Assembly: GCA_009829735.1 (NCBI GenBank)
Contig: CM020620.1
Coordinates: 7,580,545-7,644,544 of the forward strand
Reading direction: 5' to 3'
Length of the DNA: 64,000 nucleotides
Source of the DNA: Pyropia yezoensis
Taxonomy: Eukaryota; Rhodophyta; Bangiophyceae; Bangiales; Bangiaceae
Shown here one piece after another: positions 51,545-61,082 of the stretch. The translations under genes and the position numbers were made by a program. The number at the start of each line of letters is the position of its first letter. The first letter of the stretch is position 1. Under the pieces are notes generated by a model. The model was given only the letters and a program-made list of their open reading frames with translations. It was not told the DNA's origin and searched no databases.

Positions 51545-52096
51545 ATGGACCTTTACGGGGTGGACCACGACGTGCAGCCGTCCCGCCACCGGCACCCCGG
51601 TGGCGGTGCGGTCCCCCCCCCCCCGCTCTCTGCATCCTCGGCCCTACTCCTGAGCGTCGCGCGGCGGCTGTCGTCGGCGTCCCTCCCCCCCGACGCGACC
51701 GCGGCCGACGTGGCAGCGGGCTTGGCTGGGGACCCCGAGTTAACCGCCCTGATGGCCCGCCTCGCCGACGAAGAGCCGGCGACGGTCCGTGCCGACACTG
51801 CTGCCGTCGCCGCGCTCCCCACCGTCTACGCCGAGCCGGTGGGCCGGCCCGGGCGGGAAGAAATGCCGTCCTGTCCAGTGTGTGCAGAAGAGCTGGAGGA
51901 GCTGGAGCCGGTACGCCGTATGCCGTGTGGCCACTATTTCCACGGTGACTGCCTTCTACCGTGGTTAGCACGCGCCCACACGTGCCCGGCTTGCCGGTTT
52001 GAGCTGAAAAAGGACGGGGCGGCGGTGGCGGAGCTGCGGCGGTCAGCGGCGCGGGAAGAGGCGAGCCGCGAACTGGCTCGGGGGATGTACAACTGA
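51545..52096 (+). CDS. RING-H2 finger protein, probable E3 ubiquitin ligase, 183 aa
   Basis: ATG at 51545. The C-terminal half carries a complete C3H2C3 RING-H2: CPVCAEEL, then CGHYFHGDC and CPAC (about residues 110-150), preceded by a LPTVYAEPVG segment reminiscent of RNF115/126-type proteins. The N-terminal half is Pro/Ala-rich and acidic without other domains; there is no membrane segment. Such proteins transfer ubiquitin from an E2 to substrates. Substrates cannot be inferred. Single exon, high GC3. It is convergent with PAH, 317 bases between the stops. Confidence 0.85.
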   Translation: MDLYGVDHDVQPSRHRHPGGGAVPPPPLSASSALLLSVARRLSSASLPPDATAADVAAGLAGDPELTALMARLADEEPATVRADTAAVAALPTVYAEPVGRPGREEMPSCPVCAEELEELEPVRRMPCGHYFHGDCLLPWLARAHTCPACRFELKKDGAAVAELRRSAAREEASRELARGMYN

Positions 52097-52413
52097 CGAG
52101 GACGCACGGGTGCATGAGCATAGGTGGAGGGGGGACGGAGGGCGCTGACGCGTCGCGCACCTGGTGGGTCTTGTTCTCTCTTACGTACAGGTGCTTCCTT
52201 TTTTTGGCGAGGCGTGGAGCAAGGCCTTGCAGGGGCGGCCTCTCGGTGCCTCCCCCCAACCATTTGATTCTTTGTGTCCGTCATGGTGCGGGCGTTACCG
52301 AACCTGATTTTTGTCTCCTGTGATGGTTCTCCCCTACTCCACAGCCCAGGAGTGCCCTCCCCCCCCCCCCCCCGCGAACGGCCGTCTGCAAAGCCGCTCG
52401 CCACGCCCAACGT

Positions 52414-53408
52414 TCACTCTGCCTGTACCTGCCGCGCATAGGCGGCGACCACGTCCGCGGCGCCCTCGAGGCCCTGCGCGACATAGTAGACGCGCTGGAA
52501 GGAGGTGACGGGGTAGGACGAGGCGACCACCTCGGCCACCGCCTCCAGCGTAAGTGGCCGGCGGTCGGGCTCGGGGTTTGCTGGGGGCGACGCCCCCTCG
52601 CGCACGTCCTCGCCCTCCGCGGTGGGCGGCGCGGGGAGCCCTACCGCCCGCGCCAGTTCCCCAGGCGACGACAGCAGCCCGGCGCCATAGGCGCGGTACG
52701 GGGCGCCGCCCGCGGCAGCGTCTCCCCACAGGAGCCCAAACTCGACGGTGAACCAGTACAGGCGGGCCAGCCGCTCAATGGCGTCGTCTCTGGCGCCGCG
52801 GGAGGCAATGCCAATCGTCTCGTTGAGGCCCGCGAAGGCGGGGATGGACAACAGCGGCACGTGTCCGAGGAGCTCATGAATCACGTCGGGCTCGGGGGTG
52901 TAGCCAGGGACGGACGGGTGGCGAATGTACCTGGCCGGCGGGAGGGGTGCGAGACCATCCACATGGGAGAGAGCACCACGAAAAGAAGGAACAGCGACAG
53001 AGGCAAGGGTGGCAGGGACAGGGAGTCAGTCAGCGTCTGGTGTTTCGGGATGGGCCGGGTTGCCACCCGGCTCGCGGTGCCAACATCTGGTCGCCCCGAT
53101 TGGACAAGCCTTGCACGCGCCCCAAAACAGCGCAAGTACTCTCCCCCGACTTGCCTCCCCCCTCCCCCCCCCCCCCCCCCCGCCCTCCCACTGCAAAACG
53201 CACTGGGTGGCATGGAAAACTTTGGCGCCGAGGCCGTTCAAGAAGTCCCGCGGCGACAGCAGCCCCCCAACCGGTCGCACCCGCCAGCCGGTGCGGTCGT
53301 GGAGCCAGGCGTCGACCCCCCCCAGCTGCGGGATGGCGTCCCCGCTCAGCACCCCCTCCGCCACCGCCCCCTCCACCGCCGCCGCGTACTCGGGAGCCAC
53401 CACCCGCC

Positions 53409-53445
<37 letters not shown>

Positions 53446-53916
53446 TCCCCCCATGGCGGCGGCGGCGGCGCCGCCGCCACTACCGCCACCCCCAACCGCA
53501 CGCAGCGCCGCCAGCTGTGCCCACACTGCCGTCCACGTAGCCGTCTCGGCGGGCGCGTACGCCACCACCGGCAGGGGGTCCCCCCACCGGTATCGCGCGG
53601 CGGCGGCGGTGATGGCCGCCCGGCGGGAGCGGTAGGCGGCGTCGGCAAAGCCCGGGTGGTCGCTGGACAGGTCGTCGCCCGCCTGCAGCGTCCGCGCGGC
53701 AACGGTGTCGAGGTCCGCGGGGGTGGTGGGGTACCACCGCCGCCGTCGGGGGGGGGGGGGGGGGGGGGCAGCCGCCGGCGCTGGCGCTGGCGCCGCCACC
53801 CCACCGCTGGCGGCAGAGGCAGCTAGATGATGACGGGCACCCGGCGGCAGGGGCGACGGCACAGCTGCCCAGCGGGAGAGGCCCCGGCGGACAGCCGTTG
53901 CTAGGAGGGCACTCAT
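52414..53916 (-). CDS. PAH: Phenylalanine 4-hydroxylase (aromatic amino acid hydroxylase), two exons, 409 aa
   Basis: PAH is a pterin- and non-haem-iron-dependent enzyme converting phenylalanine to tyrosine. Exon 1 (53916-53204) gives a transit-like N-terminus (MSALLATAVRRGLSRW), a Pro run, and the family start WYPTTPADLD, then DLSSDHPGF, YRWGDPLP and LSPRDFLNGLGAKVFHATQ. Exon 2 (52930-52414) resumes at YIRHPSVPGYTPEPD with the iron ligands in HELLGHVPL (both His) and the Glu in TVEFGL. The 273-bp intron 52931-53203 (CCA|GTGCGT...GCCAG|GTAC) restores the family reading TQYIRH exactly, so I am confident of it. There is no ACT regulatory domain, as in bacterial and many algal forms. The N-terminus suggests an organelle. 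A poly-G run lies inside exon 1. Confidence 0.9.
53748..53768. repeat. G21 homopolymer inside PAH exon 1
   Basis: 21 G on the plus strand, coding for seven Pro codons on the minus strand between the transit-like peptide and the catalytic domain. Confidence 0.85.
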
Positions 53917-54499
53917 GATGGAGCTTTTGCACAGGGGGCAGGGGGAGGGACGGAGGAGGGGGGGTGGGGGGGGACAAGCGTCGGTAGGTCCGTCGGGCAG
54001 CGGCAGCATGCACGTCGGTGGCGGGTCGGCGCAGCGACGGGGGCGGCGGCCGCGACGCGAGGCGGCGTGAGCGGGGGGGCGACGCGGCTGCAGGATGAGG
54101 AGCAGCAGCGGGGGTGGTCCAGAGAGGGGTGGAAGGAGTGGCACGGGAGGGGGCAGCGACGGCGCGGCGGAGCGCGCCTAGGGCACAGCGGGCATCATTC
54201 CGTCAGGCGAAGCAGGGGGTTGGGCTGGGGGGGGGGGGTGAGGTGAGGCGTGGGGGACGCGGATGGAGGGAGGCGTGGGGCCGTTGCTAGATGGACTCAT
54301 GCGCTGCCACATCGAGCGGAGGGGCGGGCGGCAGCTCGCCAGTGCAGCGCGAGTGGAAGCTGCCGTTGTGCGGTGTCCCCTGCTCCAGCAACGTGCGTTT
54401 TGCCCATTCCATGTCCATGTCTGATCCTTTGTTTTTGTTTTCTTCCTTGGAATCCCTCCGATCATCAGTAAAGTGCGCCACACCATTGAGGCCCCCATC
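53917..54499. other. PAH upstream region
   Basis: GC-rich with polypyrimidine runs. A minus frame ending at 54287 contains an ordinary-looking peptide (GVAHFTDDRRDSKEENKNKG, MEWAKRTLLEQGTPHNGSFH) next to the MITE-like end at 54502; too short and unbounded to call a gene. Confidence 0.4.
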
Positions 54500-54501
54500 T
54501 A

Positions 54502-55407
54502 TTGCAGTTTTCCGAATTTTATCCCATGTGGACAAGAGCAAGAGCAAGTGTACAAGAGCAAGGGCCAATCGCATGCTGGCAGCAGAGCTGCTCTCCCAAT
54601 TTTAGCTGATCCAGAAAAGAACAACACTGCATGAACAACTGTGTGAGCCAATCGCGTGCTGGCAGGTGAGGGCGAGCCAATCGCGTGCTCTAGGGGCCCG
54701 ATCGCCCTGAGCAGATGATTGGCTGCAGCCACAGTGGGCCTCTTACCAATCGCTGATTGGTCGAAACACTGTTGTTCTCTCGGCTGAGATCGCCGAAGAT
54801 TCCCCCCACATCGGCTCGTTCCTCTCCGGAACAGTTGTCCAGATTGTCTTTGTGTCTGTTCCACTCGGGTTCTCCCCTCCATGTGCTCAAAGTCCCGGGA
54901 AATTTGCAGATCTTACTGTTTGCCCAACAATGGAGGCTGATTCGGAGCTATCATTGGTCAGAGAGGCATCCTGTGAGGCATGTCATTGGTCAGTGGACTG
55001 TTGATCTTGTTCTTGTCCCGATCGGCCAAAATTGGGAGAACTGCAATACCAATGGCGTGCTGCAACACGTCTGTCGGAAGAACCTAATGATTGGCTATGG
55101 CCACAACTGCTCTCGCAACGAACGCTGGTCGGTCAAAACTCTCTTGTTTTTTCATCGGATCTCGCCCGTTGGCCCTCTATCTCAGGTCATCTCTGTCCAG
55201 AACAGTGCGAAGCGCTCAGCCGGTGCTTGTTCTGCCCTCGAAGTGGTCAGAAATCCCGAGGGAATCCCCGATCACACTGTTCGTACAACAGCGGACCCTC
55301 ATGCAGAGCAGTCATTGGCCAGAGAGGCAGCATCTGAGTCTTATCATTGGTCAAACACAGTTTGCTCTTGCTCTTGTCCACATGGGACAAAATTGGAAGA
55401 ACTGCAA
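54502..55407. mobile_element. Composite MITE-like element with a nested copy of the 31.4-kb MITE
   Basis: The outer ends TTGCAGTTTTCCGAATTTTA and the reverse complement TTGCAGTTCTTCCAATTTTG, followed by CCCATGTGGACAAGAGCAAG on both arms, form a ~50-bp terminal inverted repeat flanked by TA (54500-54501, 55408-55409). Inside, about 54585-55046 is a copy of the 31403-31864 element at high identity. Many CCAAT/ATTGG words occur throughout. No transposase. Confidence 0.7.
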
Positions 55408-56608
55408 TAACGGAACCATTATGACGCATGCCTTTAGAGCACCTCTATCGGTCCGCCAAATTCTGCACCCATTCGCCATTCTTTATGGCGAATGCGGCAA
55501 ATCATCTCTATCGCTTGACCGCAATGCGATATGTAGAATCACATTTTGTTTGAGATGCTCTCTAAGTTCATGTGGCTTGGCCTCTCCAACTCCTTGCAGC
55601 GCTGGCTCGCGGGCAGGCCGGCGCCCCCACGGCCAACCGTTCCCGTGCTGCTTGTGCTGACCCAGCTCCCGCGTGACGCTCTGTACTAGGCGCACCCCCT
55701 CCCCTCGTTCCGCGATGGCACATCCTGTGGATCTTCGTTCCCCCCCTCCCGCTCGCGAAGAAAAGAAGACAAATTGAGCCATGAGAAGCGAAACGTGCCG
55801 GCCAGCGCTAACGTGACGGTAGAGAGACGAGTCGGTTTCCGTGCGGTAGAGGGGCTTTTAGCTGCCACGGGCGACCCGGCGCGCAGCGCGGCGGGCCGCC
55901 GTGGTGCAAGGACAACACAATACAACAATCTCCAGGAATGCCAGTGCACGGAGGCTCTGTCAAGTGCCGAGCGCTTTACACCTGTGGTGAACAGTGCCCG
56001 AATGGCCTTCGCTCATTGGCCAGACGATAAGCAGATAGAAATGGCGGCCGCCATTTCCATCGTCATATCGCCCAAGAATGGCGATGCAGACGGCGAATGG
56101 GGGTGAGATTTGGCAGTTTGCTTGTCCGATAGTCATGCCCTGCGCCCTTTAAGTGGCGACTGGCGCACCGATAGAGGTGCTCATATGGGATCCCTTGGTC
56201 CCATTACGAGGGGTGCCCTAATGGTGCCCTGAGGGCGTACCCACCAACGTGACTATCCGACAATGGATATATTGTAACGTTACTGAGGGAAATCGCGTAT
56301 TCTTGTCACGAAGCGACAGCCAATCAGAAGAAGCCGAGGGACAGCTCCGTTGGTCCGTGAAGAATGCCACGTGGGCATCATATTGGCAATTTCGTGGCGG
56401 CGCCCCATCGTTGTGATGTGATGGAACGTGATGGGCCAATCGCACGGCTCCATCACATTTCATCAGCCCCGCTGGCACATCCCGGCTGCGCTGGCGAGTG
56501 ACACTGAATCCTGGCGCTGCGTTGTGTGCTTGTTTTGTGTTGTGTGCCTTGCAATCCGTGTGGGGTGTGGAGTGCCGCGTGCGTGCGTGGTGCGAGCGGC
56601 TCCGAGCC

Positions 56609-56616
56609 TATATATA
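56609..56616 (+). promoter_or_regulatory. TATA box, probably of the gag-bearing element
   Basis: CCTATATATACGC in GC-rich surroundings, ~725 bases before the gag ATG at 57334. Confidence 0.5.
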
Positions 56617-56834
56617 CGCTCCCTCGCATCGAGTAGCGAAGAGGGAGTCGGAAGGAGAAGACAAGTGGAACTCTCTGGATACACTCGTGCTTAGGTGCGC
56701 TCGGAAGACGGCCACCTTCTGTGCGATTGCACGGTCGGTTTAAAGGCCGTGGCTCCCGCTTCATCTTCCTTATATTAGACTCTATACCACTCGAACCACA
56801 TTCGCAAATTACGCTGGAGGTGACCCTGTACGAA

Positions 56835-56904
56835 ACGTGCGCCGGACAGTGCCGGCGCGCGGGAACAAGACGTGCGCCGGACGGGGACGGCGTGCGGGAA
56901 CAAG
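56835..56904. repeat. 35-bp tandem duplication
   Basis: ACGTGCGCCGGAC...GGGAACAAG occurs twice head to tail (56835-56869, 56870-56904) with a few differences, in the presumed LTR/leader. Confidence 0.8.
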
Positions 56905-57333
56905 TCTCCCGCGGTGACGGTCGGCGCTGTGCAGCTGTGTGCGGGCGGGGCATCTGTGCGCGGTGGGCGCGCGGCTGTTGATAGCACTCTGCGTGGGAGC
57001 CAAGGCGTGGTACACTGCTAGGGCACTTGAACCAACAGGGGGACTGAGCGTTCGTGCGCCTGGTGCCTGGGGCGACGGTCGTTGGGACGGAGCCTGTCTA
57101 GAATTCTTGGCGCGCGTGCGTGTCGACGTTCCATAAGGTTTACGTACGACCTCCTTCGGGTAACCCCGGTGCGCCGACAGATTGGGGGAAGGGCGCCCGC
57201 AACGTGAACGGGGTATGTCAGCCTGTGTGCTGCGTCGCGGTATCTGCGTACGTGGTTTTGACACCGTGCGCCTCTGCTGCCCAAGTGTTCCGTCTCACCA
57301 CCTGTGCTGCGCGCGATCTCTACATATTCAACG

Positions 57334-58415
57334 ATGGCGGACGCGTCTACCTCGACCCAAGGGGTTCTGCAAACCTTCATGGCTGCTGCTGATGACAAGA
57401 TGCTGAACGAGGAACAGAAGGGCTTAGTGACGTCCATTCGCATGCTGTAGGCCGAGACAGCCGCCACGTCTATGTCGGGAGAGCAGGTCAAGGCCACTGT
57501 TGAGGAGCTGCTTCCTCCTGCTGTGCTCTTTATTACAAGCTTGGTGGCACTTCCTTATCAACGGGACCTGCGCAACTGGCTGAACGCGCGTGATGCCAAC
57601 CTGGAGCAACACAGCTCTCACCGAATTAAGCTGACGCTGGCGATGGTGCTGTATCCAGAGGCGGAGTAACGGACCGTGTCTACCGAGATGGCGTCGGAGG
57701 TGGAGGCGTCTGGTCGTCACCTCCCTACCGCTGGAGCTCCGCAGGAGAGCTCGTCGTCGTCGGCTGCCACTACGATGTCGCATTGTGCTGGTGTGGATCT
57801 CTCTGCTCATAACGTGGCCATGCATTTCCGCGATCCGGCTGAAAAGCCCAGCGGCAACGTGGGCGAGAGCTGGTGCGAGTATGTCGTCGAGTACCAGCAG
57901 GTGGTGCGGGACTACGAGCTCACGGCGTCGCAGATGCTGCAGTACCTGCACAACCTGCTGCGCGGCGACACAAAGCGCTTCCTTCATGACAGAGTGAACG
58001 GTACGGCTGCTAGCTTTGCGCAGGCCGTGGACATGGTCAGCGCTGGGTACAACTACAACCTCCGTCAAGAGCGCGTGAAGAACTATCTGAGCAGCCTACG
58101 GCTGAGCTCCTTCGTCAAGAACGAGACGGACGTGACCGCTGCGCTGGAGAAGACGTACAAGACAATCAGAAAGCTGGCGCCGCAAGTGCCTCGCTCCCAC
58201 CATTGCGAGTCGTACGAGGTCGAGTTCCTTGGCAACGCAATTGTCAGCAGCACCTGGGCTACCGTGCCACTTAGTCTCATTGAGACTCATCGACTGACCT
58301 TTCAGCAGCAGTACGGCGAGCTCGAGGCTGTTATCCATTTGAGCAACGAAGCCCGCCTGGACGTGATGCGAGACGAGGTTGCCAACGGGCCCCGGATGCC
58401 GGAGGACAAGTTATC
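57334..58415 (+). pseudogene. gag-like gene with two in-frame stops, truncated by a downstream LTR
   Basis: From ATG 57334 one frame runs to ~58415, broken by TAG at 57448-57450 and TAA at 57667-57669. After the second stop a helical capsid-like domain is evident (ESWCEYVVEYQQVVRDYELT, LRGDTKRFLHDRVNGTAASF, SLRLSSFVKNETDVTAALEK), with the pattern of retrotransposon gag capsids. It is unlike the gag of either Ty3 element in the window. The frame stops resembling a protein near 58410, where a candidate LTR begins. No zinc knuckle or pol remains. Class (copia or Ty3) is undecided. Confidence 0.65.
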
Positions 58416-58989
58416 TGTAGCGTCCCTGGCCCTGACTTGGCGCCGACCCGGGATGGCAACCAGGGGACACCAGGTGCCAGGACACGCCCGCCGTGTGGGG
58501 ATGGTTCGCGGCCGTGCCCCGTGCCCGGCACTGGAAAGCGATGGACTACGCTACCCACACGTGAGAGAGGGACTTCTGATGGGTTTTTGCACATTTGTGG
58601 GGGACTTGATTTGAGAGAATTTGAGTGTGAGATTAGTTTGGGAGAGCAGAACTAGTAGTGATAGTGGCCCCCGATTTGACGAGGTTAGACTCTGGTCGGG
58701 GCCACTCGGGGGTAGGGGGGGGGCTACCTGGCCAACGTGCCGAGGCTCCCCCAGATGCACGCTCAGAGGGACAGGGAGGCGCCCATGGCCCGCGCTCCCA
58801 GGGAAGAAGACAACTGCGCGTTTGTTTCCTCTTCCCCGTGTGCACTACCGTGCGTATCTGTTGGCTCTGCCAGCAGGCATGTGAGGCAACGGGCGTACCA
58901 CTCTCGTAGTTCCCCTTTCTGTGCTACCTGTCCTTTTCCCCCGAGGGATACTGACACGTGTCTGAGAGGATCGAGTTTAATACCACACA
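58416..58989 (+). repeat. Candidate 5' LTR, ~574 bp
   Basis: It ends in ACCACACA immediately before the primer-binding site, which fixes the right boundary. The left boundary is inferred from a TGTAGCG where gag homology of the older element stops. Without a second copy the left end is uncertain. Confidence 0.55.
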
Positions 58990-58991
58990 TT

Positions 58992-59008
58992 TGGTGGAGC
59001 AGCAGGGG
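58992..59008 (+). promoter_or_regulatory. Primer-binding site
   Basis: TGGTGGAGCAGCAGGGG, identical to the sites of the other two Ty3 elements in the window. Confidence 0.9.
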
Positions 59009-59196
59009 ATTGTAGTGTTTGAAAAGAGACATTGGGGAGCAGCGGTTGGGTATTTCCTGTGCTGTCCTCTTCTGTGATTTGGGAATCATTTGCACTCGTT
59101 CACGGGAATCCCATTCCTGGCTCCCCAACCCCTGTCTTGTGGTCTGGCGACCTTTGGACACGCAGGCACCTGGACTGCGGCTGTCAAGAGACCAAC

Positions 59197-61065
59197 ATGG
59201 CTACCCTCCCTGGCACGACGGTGCCCGAAGGGGTACACCCCGTGTCCCTTGACGCATCCCTGGTCACCGCGGGGGACGGTGTCCAACCCGGCGTTGTCCC
59301 TACGGGCGAAGCAGACCTGGGCACGACACCCGGTAGCGGGCTGGAGTCTACAGGCGGCGAAGTACCTCCTGCTCCCGTTCCTCCGGCTGTCACTCCTGTG
59401 GGAGTCACCCCGGGGTCAGCGGCCTTCGAGTCCGCTCGAAGCAGACAACTCCCTCCTGTCGGTTCTACTCTTGAACTTCCAGGGATACCCCCTGTTGTGT
59501 TTACTCCTGGACCTAAACATGGCAGCTGGGTGTATACACCTCTTCCTGTGGGCGCTAGCAGTGCCAGAGGCACCGCTGTGACTGGTTCTACGGGTCCTCC
59601 TGAGGCCTCGACTCCTGGAACCGGTCAAGCTTTTCCTCCCCTGGCGTCCTATTGGGAGGGGAGCTCCAAGACCCGTAACCGGAGCAGCAGGGGGCGGCGG
59701 CGTCGTCGTCGTCACTCTAGCACCAGCGAGACCAGTTCCCCCAGCTCTGAGCTGGAATACGACTGGGTCGCGACCCCTGGTCCCACCCGGCGCAGGCTTG
59801 TCGAGTTTGACTTTCTTGCCCAGCAAGTGGGGGACGCCTCCCTGAACAAGGTCACGTATTGGGGCAACTAACGGCTGGAGAACCAGGACCAAGGTTACAC
59901 CCGGAAGATGGCCAAGAAGATGGCATCCCTGAACCGGCGTATGCAGCCGAGTTTTGGGGGACATCCTAAGTTTTCAGGGAAGAAGCCGGCGCTTATCTTT
60001 GCCTTCCTGCGCCGGTTCGTCAAGGCATGTAACGACAAGGATGTGTCGGAGGGCAAGGCACTCTACCTTCTAGTCAACTTCATGACCAGAGAAGCGGAAC
60101 AGCGGTTCGCACAAGATCTTCCAGACTCAGCCGGACAAATCGTCGGGCGTACCGTTGGGAGCCATCCGGAAGCGGTCAACTGGCTCCTGTCCAACTACGC
60201 GGACGCGGTCTCCCTGCGCAGGGCAGTGGGAAAGTTGAACCGGGCCACCATGGAGCGACAAGAGACTCCAGAGGCCTTCGCCCGCCGTGTCCGGCAGATG
60301 CGCGAGGCTTGTGGCAGCCTGTACCCTGAGGACAGGCTTAAGATGTTCTTCTCGGAAGGGCTTCCATCCATCTCCAAGTGGATGCTTAGAACTACAACCA
60401 GGAACACCAAGAGCATACCTTTCTGCAGCTGATGGCCTACACTCAGGGCGCGTACCGGAAAGCCAAGGCCCTCCAATCTCCCATAATGTCGACTACCAAG
60501 CCGTTGTCGCGAGTTCGTCCCGGACCCGACAAGTATAAGGGAGGTGATAACCCAGTACCGGTACGAGCTGTTTACGAGACCTCTCCCGTGGCGTCAGGTG
60601 ACAAGTGGGGTGGCTTCGTCTCTACGGAACCCTTCCTTGGTAGCCCCTCAGCAAGTCAAGAACCAGCGCTTCCGGTTTTGTTGGGTGTGCCAAAATGAGG
60701 ACCATATGTCTTACCAGTGCCCGACCATCCCAAAGGATCCCCAGGAGAAGCTCAAGCGTAAAGGACTAGTGTTCGCTACGGCAGAGAACTCGACTGACCG
60801 GCGAGCGTCTACCAAGACGGACAAGGCACAGCTACATGCGGTCCGAGTGGTAACTTTGCAGAGCATCACCGAGGCTCTGACCAAGGAAGCTCCTACGGAC
60901 TTTGACGTGGAGACCGAGACCTCCAAGGAATCTTCGGACTCGGGAAGCGAGTACGGCAGGCGCTCTCCCCAAGTGTATTCCCGAATATCCGACGGCAGGG
61001 TACTTCTACATGTTCTCCCTTTGCGTGCCGGGAGAAAGGACGGCAGTTACCTGCTCAACTGGTAG
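59197..61065 (+). pseudogene. gag of the right-edge Ty3 element, one stop and two frameshifts
   Basis: ATG at 59197. A Pro/Thr/Gly-rich N-terminus with an Arg/Ser-rich block (SSRGRRRRRRHSS) runs to TAA 59869-59871. The same frame continues into a capsid-like part (GKKPALIFAFLRRFVKAC, LNRATMERQETPEAFARRVR). A shift near 60400 moves to another frame (QGAYRKAKALQ), and a second near 60640 returns to the first. This then shows a CX2CX4HX4C zinc knuckle (CWVCQNEDHMSYQC) and ends at 61065. The shifts compensate each other. Compared with the 9.4-kb element, the layout is the same. Confidence 0.75.
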
Positions 61066-61082
61066 CCGCCAAAACACCCTGT

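Larger units (their letters stand above)
55410..57333. other. Region before the broken gag; probable LTR/leader of that element in its right part
   Basis: 55410-56400 shows no gene. From about 56420 on, the position before a gag start, a strong TATA box and a duplicated block suggest an LTR and leader, but no second LTR copy exists in the window to define ends. Confidence 0.4.
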
